From Dyella sp. C11 (lineage in GTDB: Bacteria; Pseudomonadota; Gammaproteobacteria; Xanthomonadales; Rhodanobacteraceae): a stretch of DNA of 58,972 bases. The translations under genes and the position numbers were made by a program. Positions within the stretch are counted from its first letter, which is position 1. Every line of letters starts with the position of its first letter. Below are positions 1 through 7,873 of the stretch, one piece after another. The notes under the pieces were generated by a model that saw nothing but the letters and a program-made list of their open reading frames with translations, was not told where the DNA came from and did no database searches. The stretch spans positions 15,927 to 74,898 of the forward strand of contig NZ_QAVX01000024.1 of assembly GCF_003121485.1 (NCBI RefSeq). Direction: 5' to 3'.

Positions 1-26
1 TAACAGCGTCTGCGTCAACGCTTTCT

Positions 27-110
27 TGTAGGAGCGCACTTGTGCGCGACCGTAGCGTCCAACCACGCGACTGATTGAAGCCTCTGGTCGCGCACAAGTG
101 CGCTCCTACA
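27..110. repeat. REP-like palindrome, type A
   Basis: Two perfect 25-bp inverted arms (27-51 and 86-110), starting TGTAGGAGCGCAC, flank a 34-bp loop. The same element recurs at 371-454 and, diverged, at 57832-57932. Such extragenic palindromes are common in Lysobacterales genomes and are usually spread by REP-associated tyrosine transposases; none is encoded in this window. Confidence 0.85.
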
Positions 111-123
111 GGTCAGAGACGTG

Positions 124-200
124 GTGGGAGCGCACCCTGTGCGCGACAGGTCCTGTCGATACCGCTCCGTAGGATCGTCGCGCACAGGGTGCGCTCCCAC
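124..200. repeat. REP-like palindrome, type B
   Basis: Perfect 24-bp inverted arms at 124-147 and 177-200, beginning GTGGGAGCGCACC. The core GGAGCGCAC is shared with the type A palindrome just upstream, so the two belong to one family. A second copy lies at 468-544, part of the 344-bp duplication. Confidence 0.85.
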
Positions 201-225
201 AGAGATTCCCGCAGCGGAAAGCGAA

Positions 226-330
226 TCAGTTCTTTCGCGGCACCAACCCGCGCTCGGTCGCCATGCGGTAGAGATCCAGTTCCGAACCCGCACCCAACTT
301 GCCCATCAGGCCGGCGCGGTGGATGCAGGG
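226..330 (-). pseudogene. Orphan 3' fragment of a LuxR-type response regulator gene
   Basis: The minus strand encodes a tail reading MGKLGAGSELDLYRMATERG and ending RKN-stop, almost identical to the end of the intact regulator encoded at 570-1205 (one S/G and one L/V difference). Nothing upstream of this segment matches the rest of the gene, so it is a non-functional fragment carried by the 344-bp duplication. The fragment's left limit is the stop codon; the right limit is where similarity ends. Confidence 0.8.
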
Positions 331-569
331 AGCGGGCGCGGGTCTAACAGCGTCTTCGTCAACGCTTTCTTGTAGGAGCGCACTTGTGCGCGACCGTAGC
401 GTCCAACCACGCGACTGATTGAAGCCTCTGGTCGCGCACAAGTGCGCTCCTACAGGTCAGAGACGTTGTGGGAGCGCACCCTGTGCGCGACGGGTCCTGT
501 CGATACCGCTCTGTAGGATCATCGCGCACAGGGTGCGCTCCCACAGAGATTCTTGCGACGGAAAGCGAA

Positions 570-1205
570 TCAGTTCTTCCGCGGCAACAACCCGCGCTCG
601 GTCGCCATGCGGTAGAGATCCAGTTCCGAGCCTGCCCCCAGCTTGCCCATCAGGCTGGCGCGGTGGATGTAGACCGTCTTCTGCCCGATCCCCAACTCGC
701 CAGCCACCTGCTTGGGCGCACGACCGGCGGCCAGCAGCAGGAACACCTCGCGCTCTCGTGCGGTAAGCCGGTGAATGGGATCGCGCGATTCACTCGGCCG
801 CTCGGCGCGACGCTTGCGCAGGTCAGAACTGAGGAAACATTCGCCCTGCATCACCGCGCGCAGGCCGGCAACCAATTCCTCCGGCGCCACACCCTTGGTG
901 ACGTAGCCACTCGCGCCGCGACGCAATGCTTCGGATACGTACGGCTCGCCGTCGTGCATGCTCAGCACCACGATGCGCGTGTCGGAAGCAACGCTGCGCA
1001 GATGCTCGATCAACGGCAACCCGCTGCCGTCAGGCAGCGAGAGATCGAGTGCCACGAGGTCGGGACGGTGCTGGCCAATCGCTTCCACCGCATCGTCGGC
1101 GCTGCGGCATTCCGCAACGACCTCCAGATCCGGTTCCATCTCGATCAGCCGCTTGAACCCCTCTCGGACAATGGCATGGTCATCGACCAGGACAATGCTG
1201 TACAT
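570..1205 (-). CDS. LuxR/UhpA-family response regulator
   Basis: A 211-residue DNA-binding response regulator. The N-terminal receiver domain shows the acidic pair DD (8-9), the phospho-acceptor Asp54 in ALDLSLPDG and the conserved Lys104 in YVTKG. The C-terminal LuxR-type helix-turn-helix contains LTAREREVFLLLAAG and the recognition stretch QVAGELGIGQKTVYIH. The start at MYSIVLVDDH is chosen because the receiver fold begins there; the open frame extends 23 codons further upstream without homology. It is transcribed divergently from the histidine kinase at 1273 across 67 bp, so it is almost certainly that kinase's partner. Its 3' end was duplicated at 226-330. The signal and target genes cannot be read from sequence. 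Confidence 0.9.
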   Translation of the reverse strand: MYSIVLVDDHAIVREGFKRLIEMEPDLEVVAECRSADDAVEAIGQHRPDLVALDLSLPDGSGLPLIEHLRSVASDTRIVVLSMHDGEPYVSEALRRGASGYVTKGVAPEELVAGLRAVMQGECFLSSDLRKRRAERPSESRDPIHRLTAREREVFLLLAAGRAPKQVAGELGIGQKTVYIHRASLMGKLGAGSELDLYRMATERGLLPRKN

Positions 1206-1272
1206 GCTGCATGTATAGCAGCCCCGGGGATGGCCGCCTATACCCCCGCCCACGCCATGTACCATCGCCGGC

Positions 1273-2868
1273 ATGCGATCGAAACCTTCCGTACTGCCCG
1301 GCTCCGACCTTCTTCTTGCGATTGGCTATTTTCTGCTCTGGTTGCTGCTCTGGCCCACCGAGCAGCCTTATTGGATGCTTCCCTACGGCCTGCGCTTCGG
1401 CGCACTGCTGCTGGCGCCGTTTCGCATGTGGCCGTGGCTGCTCGGCGCGGAAGTTGCCGCCAGCGCGCTGATTGCCTCGTTTCACCCGCTACCCCTGGGC
1501 TGGCTTGGATTCTTCCTGGGTGAATTGCCCGAACCCATCGTTGCCGCCATCTGCCTGTGGCTGATGAGACGCGCCAAGCTGCACGCAAGCCTGCGCGATC
1601 CGGAAGATGTCGCTCGCCTGCTGCTTTCCGCCGCGTTCACGGTAGCGGCCACCACGGCGACCGACGCCGTATTGCTGGCGCTGATCCACGCCGCACCCAG
1701 CACCGACCTGATGATGCAGGCATTGGGGCAGGATCTGCTGGGCAACTACGTGGGCGTGCTGCTGCTCGTGCCGCTGCTGGTGATGTTGCTGCGAGCACGC
1801 CTGGACAAGCGCGGACTGGGACGCCTGTTGATGGACGGCCTGCTCGTGCTGATGCCTTCGCTGGCCATCCTTCTGGTGCTCTCGTCCCACGAGGCTCCGC
1901 AGCCGCAGTTCGCGCGGGTGCTGTCGCTGGCGCCGGTGCTGTTCTTCGCGTTCCGCCACGGCTGGCGTGGCGCCAGCCTGGCGATGCTGATTTCCAGCCT
2001 GGGCATGACACTGGTCGACCACCTGTCCGGCCACGGTGCACCGGGCGCCGCGGGCGAATTGTTCCTGGCCGTGGCTGGTACGGGCGCGCTGATGCTCGGC
2101 TCGGCCACCGATGCCCTGCGCCGCAGCAGCGAGCGCGTGGCAGAACAGAACGTCTACCTGGCCGCCGTGAATCGTCGCCTGGATCATCTTGCCCGCCAGC
2201 TGCGCGATGCGGCACGCGGCAACCTCCGCACGGAGGAAAACCAGCGCCGCCACATGGCGGCCGAGCTGCACGACGAGCTGGGACAGAACCTTACAGCCAT
2301 CCAGACCCACCTCAAGCTCGCGCAGTCGCGTTTGGCGCAGGGAGGCATGGACGACATCGGCGTATCGATCAACACCATCCTCGGCCATATGCGACGCGCC
2401 CTGCACCGCCTGCTCGACGACCTGCGGCCCGCGGTGCTGGACGAATTCGGCCTGTTGCGCGCTTTGGATGAAGGCCCCATCCGAGACCTGTTGAACGCGG
2501 CGGGTGTGGCCTACCGCACCGACCTGCACGGCGACCCGCGATTGCTGGATGACGACACCCGCACCGTGGTCTATCGCCTGGTCCAGGAAAGCGCCACCAA
2601 CGCGGTGAAGCACGCCCACGCCGATACCTTCCAGCTGCGCCTGCGCATCGGCGAGCGCCAGGGCGTGGCCCTGGCCCTGCTGGATATCCGTGACAACGGC
2701 ATCGGCCTGCCGGCCCGCATGCCCCGGGGTGGGCGCGGCATGCAAGGCATGCGCGACCGGGTCACCTCCCTGGGTGGCCTGTTCAGGGTCCGGCCCGAGG
2801 CCCAGGGCGTTCATCTTCGGATCTTGTTGCGCAGCAACACACAAACTAGTGACGCAGCTCGCACTTAG
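1273..2868 (+). CDS. MASE1-domain sensor histidine kinase (UhpB/NarQ-like)
   Basis: A 531-residue membrane sensor kinase. Roughly the first 290 residues are hydrophobic helices of a MASE1-like integral membrane sensor. A short linker follows, then a HisKA_3 dimerisation domain with the phospho-accepting His333 in AAELHDELGQNLTAIQ. The C-terminal HATPase domain has the N box (ESATNAVKHAH), G1 box (DNGIGLP) and G2 box (GRGMQGMRDRV). This is the architecture of kinases that pair with LuxR-type regulators, and such a regulator is encoded divergently at 570-1205. The MASE1 ligand is unknown for most of the family. Confidence 0.9.
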   Translation: MRSKPSVLPGSDLLLAIGYFLLWLLLWPTEQPYWMLPYGLRFGALLLAPFRMWPWLLGAEVAASALIASFHPLPLGWLGFFLGELPEPIVAAICLWLMRRAKLHASLRDPEDVARLLLSAAFTVAATTATDAVLLALIHAAPSTDLMMQALGQDLLGNYVGVLLLVPLLVMLLRARLDKRGLGRLLMDGLLVLMPSLAILLVLSSHEAPQPQFARVLSLAPVLFFAFRHGWRGASLAMLISSLGMTLVDHLSGHGAPGAAGELFLAVAGTGALMLGSATDALRRSSERVAEQNVYLAAVNRRLDHLARQLRDAARGNLRTEENQRRHMAAELHDELGQNLTAIQTHLKLAQSRLAQGGMDDIGVSINTILGHMRRALHRLLDDLRPAVLDEFGLLRALDEGPIRDLLNAAGVAYRTDLHGDPRLLDDDTRTVVYRLVQESATNAVKHAHADTFQLRLRIGERQGVALALLDIRDNGIGLPARMPRGGRGMQGMRDRVTSLGGLFRVRPEAQGVHLRILLRSNTQTSDAART

Positions 2869-2924
2869 GAACGTTACATAGGAAATTTTCCGATACCCGA
2901 GGTGTGAAGGGTTCGTTACGCTGG

Positions 2925-3123
2925 ATTCATCGATGTGGGGGAGCCACCATCGCAAGATGGTGAGCCATGCCAACCGTGGGGACGGTGGGCATGAAGAGCG
3001 GCAGGATGCCGTTCCGCCGGAATCGGTGGCAAAACCGGGATGTGCGAGCAACTCGCCTCCCAGGAGCCATCCGGTAACGGATCAAGCCGCAGGGCGGACA
3101 GGAGTCCTCCCGCGGCTTTTTTT
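2925..3123 (+). ncRNA. Candidate structured non-coding RNA with intrinsic terminator
   Basis: This ~200-nt stretch between convergent genes has no credible reading frame but a run of compact hairpins: 2945-2962 (7 bp, GCAA tetraloop), 2966-2993 (11 bp with one mismatch, GGGG loop), 2999-3011 (5 bp, GGA loop), 3044-3056 (5 bp, CAA loop), 3069-3082 (5 bp, GTAA tetraloop), then a GC-rich hairpin at 3085-3117 followed by seven T. Several loops of the GNRA class and a terminator at the end argue for a discrete transcript. I do not recognise the family: it lacks the hallmarks of 4.5S, 6S and RNase P RNA. The 5' end is a guess; no strong promoter is visible. Confidence 0.55.
3085..3123 (+). terminator. 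Intrinsic terminator
   Basis: Stem AGCCGC/GCGGCT extended inward by GGG/CCC with one bulged A, followed by seven T at 3117-3123. It closes the candidate structured RNA and could also stop read-through from the histidine kinase gene. Confidence 0.8.
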
Positions 3124-3203
3124 ATGGGCGGCATTTGGCCTCGGGCACGAAAAAGGCCGGCAGCTTCCGCCACCGGCCCTCGAAAACCGCCCTTTCCGCT
3201 TGC

Positions 3204-3620
3204 TTACTTGCTGCCCTTCTTGGGGCGCACATACAGCACCAGGCTGTGGTCCTCGATGACATAGCCATGCCGGGCGGCGATCTCGGCCTGCAGGCGCTCG
3301 ATCTCCTCGCTGACGAACTCGATGACCTTTCCGCTGTCCACATCGATCATGTGGTCATGATGCTTGCCACGGTCCAGCTCGTAGACGGCCTGGCCGCCCT
3401 CGAAGTTGTGCTTGACGACAATGCCTGCCGCCTCGAACTGGGTCAGCACCCGGTAGACCGTGGCCAGGCCAATGTCTTCCTGATGGGCCAGCAGGCGTTT
3501 GTAGATATCTTCGGCGGTGAGATGGTGCGCCTCCTCATCCTCGAAGATCTGCAGGATCCGCATGCGGGGGTGGGTCACCTTCAGCCCGGCTTTGCGCAGT
3601 TCTTTTGTTTCCTGTTCCAT
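3204..3620 (-). CDS. fur: Ferric uptake regulator Fur
   Basis: A 138-residue Fur repressor. The N-terminal winged helix includes GLKVTHPRMRILQIFE and the DNA-recognition region around DIGLATVYRVLTQFE. The metal-binding and dimerisation part contains the HHDHMIDVDSGKVIEF stretch. As in Xanthomonas Fur, the CxxC pairs of E. coli Fur are absent here. I chose the start MEQETKELRK (ATG at 3620) because it matches the family N-terminus and has a GGAG ribosome site a few bases upstream; the open frame runs 8 codons further. It is divergent from bamE across 76 bp, the classical fur-omlA arrangement. It represses iron-uptake genes when bound to Fe(II). Confidence 0.95.
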   Translation of the reverse strand: MEQETKELRKAGLKVTHPRMRILQIFEDEEAHHLTAEDIYKRLLAHQEDIGLATVYRVLTQFEAAGIVVKHNFEGGQAVYELDRGKHHDHMIDVDSGKVIEFVSEEIERLQAEIAARHGYVIEDHSLVLYVRPKKGSK

Positions 3621-3696
3621 AGCAAGCTCCACGCACACGGCCAAACGAGGCCGTTAGTGTATCATCCGACACCTTTACGATCCGGACGCAACACGC

Positions 3697-4170
3697 ATGC
3701 ACAAGCTGATTCGCACGCTGGGTTTCGCCATGCTGGCACTGTCGCTGGCCAGCTGCCGCCTCATCTATACCCCCGACGTGCAACAGGGCAATTTGCTCGA
3801 CAAGAAGAATGTGGATCAGCTGCAGCCGGGCATGACCAAGCGTCAGGTGCTGGTGCTGATGGGTTCGCCTTCGGTCAATTCCCCGTTTGCCCAGAACGAG
3901 TGGGACTACGTGTCCACGCAGCAGCACCGCGGTGGTGACATCAAGGTGCGCGCGCTCAAGCTGACCTTCAACAACGACGTGCTGGTGCGCACGGAAGGCG
4001 ATTTCTTCGCCGAAGACGCGCAGAAGCTGGTCAACGACACCAAGAAGTACCACGCCAGCTACCCGGTTGACGAAACCAAGGGTGACAAGAACACCGGCGG
4101 CTCCAGCGGCGGTGACAAGGGTGGCGACAACGGTGGCGGTGACAACGGCGGCGGCAACGACGGCCACTAA
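3697..4170 (+). CDS. bamE: Outer-membrane assembly lipoprotein BamE (OmlA)
   Basis: A 157-residue lipoprotein of the beta-barrel assembly (BAM) complex. The signal peptide ends in the lipobox LASC (Cys20), so the mature protein is lipidated. The SmpA/OmlA domain follows, with the characteristic PGMTKRQVLVLMGSPSV and WDYV segments. The C-terminus carries a low-complexity Gly/Asp/Asn tail (GGDKGGDNGGGDNGGGND), which is an unusual extension beyond the conserved domain and probably flexible periplasmic sequence. The neighbour fur is divergent, as in Xanthomonas, where this gene was first named omlA. Confidence 0.93.
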   Translation: MHKLIRTLGFAMLALSLASCRLIYTPDVQQGNLLDKKNVDQLQPGMTKRQVLVLMGSPSVNSPFAQNEWDYVSTQQHRGGDIKVRALKLTFNNDVLVRTEGDFFAEDAQKLVNDTKKYHASYPVDETKGDKNTGGSSGGDKGGDNGGGDNGGGNDGH

Positions 4171-4186
4171 GGCTGCATGGCCGGCG

Positions 4187-4468
4187 TCAGCCCTCGTGGG
4201 CGCGGCGCCGGCGAGCTTCTTTCGGATCAAGCGTGAGCGGCCGGTAGATTTCCACCCGGTCGCCCTCGCCTACCACATGCTCCAGCGTGACCTTGCGGGC
4301 GAAGATGCCCAGCCGGGACGGATCGACCACCAGTCCCGGAACATCGCGCGGCAATCCTGATGTCTCGATGGCCTGGGCCACCGTGCTTCCAGCCGGCAAC
4401 GTGACCTTCCGCAACCAGTGCTGTGCCGGTTCGGCGTAGACCACTTCCACGGTGACCTGCTCAGCCAT
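4187..4468 (-). CDS. rnfH: RnfH family protein
   Basis: A 93-residue ubiquitin-like beta-grasp protein of the RnfH (UPF0125) family. Typical segments are VEVVYA near the N-terminus, GLPRDVPGL in the middle and GEGDRVEIYRPLTLDPKEARRRRA at the C-terminus. The precise role is not settled; the family is found either in rnf operons or, as here, directly downstream of ratA and next to smpB. The start overlaps the end of ratA by 8 bp, so the two are translationally coupled. Confidence 0.92.
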   Translation of the reverse strand: MAEQVTVEVVYAEPAQHWLRKVTLPAGSTVAQAIETSGLPRDVPGLVVDPSRLGIFARKVTLEHVVGEGDRVEIYRPLTLDPKEARRRRAHEG

Positions 4469-4943
4469 AGGTGCGTTCGGCCTCGCGGCAGAAATCGTCC
4501 ACCATGCGGCCGGCCAGCCCCTGGAAGCCCAGTTTCAGCGCGGTGCCGCCGAGTTTCCCGGCGTAGTCGAAATCCAGCGCAAACGACACCTTGCAACCCG
4601 CGTCGCCCAGCGCAATGAACTCCCAAAGCCCGTCAAGGCTGCGGAACGGGCCATCCACCAGGCTCATGTGCAGGCGGCTGGGACGCACGGTAGTGTTGCG
4701 CGTGGTGAAGCTCTGGCGAAAGCCGGCGTACTTGAGATCCAGGCGCGCCACCAGCACATCATCGCCTCGCTCCAGAATCTCGGCACTGGAACACCACGGG
4801 AACCGCTTTGGGTATGCTTCGACCTCATTGACCAGATCAAACATCTGGGCTGGCGAATATCGCACCAGGGCGCTGCGGCGGATTTCGATCACTTCAGCCT
4901 CTTCTTGAGCATCATCTGGGTCCCGCGACGAAGGGCCCGTCAT
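4461..4943 (-). CDS. ratA: RatA/COQ10-type START-domain protein
   Basis: A 160-residue protein of the polyketide cyclase/SRPBCC (START) fold. Conserved elements are [29 protein letters not shown] near the N-terminus and the C-terminal [10 protein letters not shown]. Homologues are described either as the toxin RatA, which blocks 70S association, or as a COQ10-like ubiquinone-binding protein; sequence alone does not decide between them. The rnfH overlap downstream and the divergent smpB across 29 bp are the usual gammaproteobacterial arrangement. An N-terminal extension of about 16 polar residues precedes the conserved domain, so the start could be slightly downstream. Confidence 0.9.
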   Translation of the reverse strand: MTGPSSRDPDDAQEEAEVIEIRRSALVRYSPAQMFDLVNEVEAYPKRFPWCSSAEILERGDDVLVARLDLKYAGFRQSFTTRNTTVRPSRLHMSLVDGPFRSLDGLWEFIALGDAGCKVSFALDFDYAGKLGGTALKLGFQGLAGRMVDDFCREAERTYG

Positions 4944-4972
4944 CAGGGCATAGAGCCCGAAGTTTAACGGAC

Positions 4973-5461
4973 ATGGCCAAGCCCAAGGACAAAGACAAAA
5001 ACTCCGGCACCATTGCGCTCAACAAGCGCGCGCGCCACGAATATCACATCGACCAGCGCTTCGAGGCAGGACTCGAGCTGCAAGGCTGGGAAGTGAAATC
5101 GCTACGCGCCGGCCGCATCAATTTCGGCGACAGCTACGCCATGGTGATCCAGGGCGAACTGTTCCTCGTGGGCACGTCCATTCCGCCGTTGATCAGCGCT
5201 TCCACCCACGTGGTCGCGAACGATCGCCGCACGCGCAAGCTGCTGCTCCACCGCGAAGAAATCGACACGCTCATTGGCGCCGTCGAACGCAAGGGCTACA
5301 CGCTCATCCCCATGGCCCTGTACTGGAAGGGCAACAAGGTGAAGGCGGAAATTGGCCTGGCCAAGGGCAAGCAGGCGCACGACAAGCGCGATACGGAGAA
5401 GGAACGCGACTGGCAGCGCGAGAAACAACGCACCATGCGTGCTCACAACAAGCACGCCTGA
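4973..5461 (+). CDS. smpB: SsrA-binding protein SmpB
   Basis: A 162-residue tmRNA chaperone. The core begins with [33 protein letters not shown] and includes [10 protein letters not shown]. The basic C-terminal tail ([24 protein letters not shown]) is the part that enters the mRNA channel of stalled ribosomes. Its RNA partner ssrA lies about 630 bp downstream on the same strand, separated by an opposing acetyltransferase gene. Length and sequence are typical of the family. Confidence 0.96.
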   Translation: MAKPKDKDKNSGTIALNKRARHEYHIDQRFEAGLELQGWEVKSLRAGRINFGDSYAMVIQGELFLVGTSIPPLISASTHVVANDRRTRKLLLHREEIDTLIGAVERKGYTLIPMALYWKGNKVKAEIGLAKGKQAHDKRDTEKERDWQREKQRTMRAHNKHA

Positions 5462-5466
5462 TTCGC

Positions 5467-5979
5467 TCAGCCAGCCACCCTTCGCCACGAGCCGGGCTCG
5501 CCCTCAGATAGCCCGATCACGCCCTGGTGCAATGTCATGTTCATGGCGTCCACCGAGGTGCCGAAGCCGAAGCGCTCGTACAACTTGTGAGCATCGGCGG
5601 TGGAATGGAGGTTGAGCGAGTCGACCTCCTGCTCCCTTGCCGCGGCGCCCACCGCGGCCAATAAAGCCGCCGCCGCGCCCTGCCGTCGATGGGCACTCCT
5701 CACGTACATGTTCAAGATGTACCAGCCCACGCCGCGGCGAAAATAGGCGGAAGGCAAATGCGTGTACGGATGCACCATCACGCACCCCGCGGCACGTCCA
5801 TCCCGCTCCGCCAGCCCCGCCAGCAGGCGCCCTTCCGGCATGGCGTCCTCGATCCAGCCGCGCAGCTGGTCGGCAAAGCCGTCCGGCAGCCGCTGTTTCA
5901 ACTCTTCTTCCAGAAACGCGCAACGCAAATCCGTCAACACACCTGCGTCGTGCAGCCCTGCCTGACGTATCCGCACCAT
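5467..5979 (-). CDS. GNAT-family N-acetyltransferase
   Basis: A 170-residue GNAT-fold acetyltransferase. The acetyl-CoA-binding motif A is visible as LNMYVRSAHRRQGAAAALLAA (V-R-x-x-x-R-R-x-G-x-A form), and the C-terminal motif B region contains LNLHSTADAHKLYERFGF. Substrate is unknown. The gene is convergent with smpB (stop codons 5 bp apart) and divergent from ssrA. It was not obviously acquired with the island, which begins beyond ssrA. Confidence 0.85.
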   Translation of the reverse strand: MVRIRQAGLHDAGVLTDLRCAFLEEELKQRLPDGFADQLRGWIEDAMPEGRLLAGLAERDGRAAGCVMVHPYTHLPSAYFRRGVGWYILNMYVRSAHRRQGAAAALLAAVGAAAREQEVDSLNLHSTADAHKLYERFGFGTSVDAMNMTLHQGVIGLSEGEPGSWRRVAG

Positions 5980-6032
5980 GGTCGATTCCTGGGGTGGGTA
6001 GGTGCCGGCAACAATACCCGGGTCATGCAGCC

Positions 6033-6062
6033 TTGATGAAAGCCCGGCGACCTACATATACT
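6033..6062 (+). promoter_or_regulatory. Probable sigma-70 promoter of ssrA
   Basis: A -35-like TTGATG at 6033-6038 and a -10 TATACT at 6057-6062 are separated by 18 bp. Transcription would start near 6069, leaving a ~20-nt leader for RNase P to remove from the tmRNA 5' end at 6089. The boxes are read from sequence; the start site is inferred. Confidence 0.65.
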
Positions 6063-6088
6063 GACGGGTCAGTTATCTGGTTTTCCCC

Positions 6089-6441
<353 letters not shown>

Positions 6442-6467
6442 ACTCAACGTCCACGGACGTTCCAAGA

Positions 6468-6512
6468 AGGCCGGAATCCCTAGCAATACCAAGGGTTCCG
6501 GCCTTTTTCTTT
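6468..6512 (+). terminator. Island-borne terminator downstream of ssrA
   Basis: An arm at 6468-6481 (AGGCCGGAATCCCT) pairs with 6492-6504 with a single unpaired base, and is followed by TTTTT-C-TTT. It sits within the island just past attL and so supplies transcription termination for ssrA after integration has separated the gene from its native terminator. Confidence 0.85.
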
Positions 6513-6546
6513 GTCCAGCAATGTCCCAGAAGATTTCTTGAAATCC

Positions 6547-6605
6547 GGGGGCAAGTGGGGGCAAGATCGGGGGCAACACGGACGTCACCTTTTACAGTTG
6601 CCCCC
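6547..6605. promoter_or_regulatory. Cluster of GGGGGCAA repeats (candidate integrase arm sites, left)
   Basis: GGGGGCAA occurs at 6547-6554, 6557-6564 and 6569-6576 in direct orientation. An inverted copy, TTGCCCCC, at 6598-6605 ends immediately before the integrase ATG at 6606. Two more direct copies lie at the other end of the island (19301-19308 and 19313-19320). Short repeats near both ends, with 10-12-bp spacing, are what arm-type integrase sites look like. The copy abutting the start codon suggests autorepression. Function is inferred. Confidence 0.6.
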
Positions 6606-7802
6606 ATGCGCCTAACGAACGTAGCAATCAGTAAAGCCAAGCCCACTGGCAAGACCCAACGCCTATCCGATGGCGGCGGCATGTATCTAGAAATTGCCCC
6701 AAGTGGCGGGAAGTGGTGGCGACTGAAGTACCGCTATGGCGGCAAAGAAAAACGTATCTCCCTTGGCACCTATCCGGACACCAGCCTCGCGGAGGCTCGC
6801 GAGAAACGCGATGTTGCGCGGAAACTGCTCGCGTCCGGTGTCGATCCAGCGGAGCAGCGAAAGGCCACCAAAGCGGCCGGCATAGAACGCTCTGCCAATA
6901 GCTTTGAAGTTGTGGCACGCGAATGGCACGCCAAGCAATCAACCACATGGGTGGAGCAGCATGCCAGTCGAATCATGCTTCGTTTGGAAAATGACGTATT
7001 TCCGTGGCTAGGTAACCGCCCAGTTGCAGAGATGAGTGCTAAGGAATTTCTCGCCACAGTAAATCGCATTGAAGCCCGCGGAGCTATCGAATCCGCACAT
7101 CGAGTACTTCAAAATTGCGGGCAAGTGATGCGCTACGCCATTGCTACCGGCCGGGCAGAACACAATCCCGTCGACAATCTGCGAGGCGCTCTTTCCCCCG
7201 TAAAGCCCAAAAACCTCGCAGCAATTACTGATCCTTCGGCAATTGGCGGCCTGTTACGTGCCATTGATGCTTATCAGGGCACCTTCATTACAAAGTGCGC
7301 GCTGAGGTTAGCGCCGCTGGTGTTCGTTCGCCCGGGTGAACTAAGGCATGCTGAGTGGCCTGAGTTCAATTTGGAGACCGGGGAGTGGAACATTCCCTCT
7401 GAGAAAATGAAGATGCGCTTACCGCATCTAGTCCCACTCGCCCCTCAGGCTGTGGAAATTTTGCGCGAGCTTCAGCCACTCACCGGTACCGGTCGGTACC
7501 TATTTCCTAGCGCACGTAGCCCAAAGCGCCCGATGAGCAACAATGCCGTACTCTCCGCCCTCCGCAGAATGGGATTTGCTAAGGAAGAGATGAGTGGGCA
7601 TGGCTTTCGGGCGATGGCTCGCACGGTCTTGGACGAAGTTCTCGGCTTCCGCCCAGACTATATCGAACATCAGCTAGCACACACGGTCAAAGACCCCAAT
7701 GGCAGAGCCTACAACCGCACTGCTCACCTAAGTGAACGACGCAGAATGATGGCAGCTTGGGCAGATCATCTTGATCACCTACGTCTGCTACGCGCTGAGT
7801 AA
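6606..7802 (+). CDS. int: P4-type tyrosine integrase
   Basis: A 398-residue site-specific recombinase. An N-terminal DUF4102-like arm-binding domain (LSDGGGMYLEIAPSGGKWWRLKYRYGGKEKRISLGTYP region) leads into a core-binding domain and a catalytic domain. The active-site set is visible as Arg in VRPGELRHAEW, His-x-x-Arg in GHGFRAMART, His in HQLAH and the nucleophile Tyr in GRAYNRTAHLSERR. The start MRLTNVAISK is chosen because it matches family N-termini and lies directly after an inverted GGGGGCAA site; the open frame extends 17 codons upstream. It lies beside attL in ssrA and should catalyse island integration and, with an excisionase such as the AlpA-like protein, excision. Confidence 0.95.
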   Translation: MRLTNVAISKAKPTGKTQRLSDGGGMYLEIAPSGGKWWRLKYRYGGKEKRISLGTYPDTSLAEAREKRDVARKLLASGVDPAEQRKATKAAGIERSANSFEVVAREWHAKQSTTWVEQHASRIMLRLENDVFPWLGNRPVAEMSAKEFLATVNRIEARGAIESAHRVLQNCGQVMRYAIATGRAEHNPVDNLRGALSPVKPKNLAAITDPSAIGGLLRAIDAYQGTFITKCALRLAPLVFVRPGELRHAEWPEFNLETGEWNIPSEKMKMRLPHLVPLAPQAVEILRELQPLTGTGRYLFPSARSPKRPMSNNAVLSALRRMGFAKEEMSGHGFRAMARTVLDEVLGFRPDYIEHQLAHTVKDPNGRAYNRTAHLSERRRMMAAWADHLDHLRLLRAE

Positions 7803-7873
7803 GCAACGTTGGAGTTTCCGAAGATCCGAGGTCCGGTTAGAGCCACACGGAAAATGCCATAGAGGATGGAACC

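Larger units (their letters stand above)
1..674. repeat. Tandem duplication (344-bp period) of REP palindromes plus response-regulator 3' end
   Basis: Positions 1-330 and 345-674 are near-identical direct copies offset by 344 bp. Each holds two palindromes and then a segment matching the last ~30 codons of the response regulator encoded at 570-1205. Copy 2 runs into the intact gene. Copy 1 carries only the orphan gene tail (about 226-330, minus strand) and diverges abruptly after it. This is seen directly. The likely origin is unequal recombination or slippage between palindromes; the direction of duplication is inferred from the intact gene adjoining copy 2. Confidence 0.9.

Noticed and set aside
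27-200. CRISPR array
   Set aside because: The repeats are palindromes with arms in opposite orientation, not regularly spaced direct repeats with unique spacers; no cas genes are near.
468-1523. Open frame of ~351 codons on the plus strand
   Set aside because: It is antisense to the response regulator and runs into the kinase region; no motif or ribosome site is present.
2925-3123. Known housekeeping RNA (6S, 4.5S, RNase P) or c-di-GMP riboswitch
   Set aside because: The signature sequences and overall folds of these families were not found; a GGCAAAACC stretch alone is not enough for a riboswitch call.
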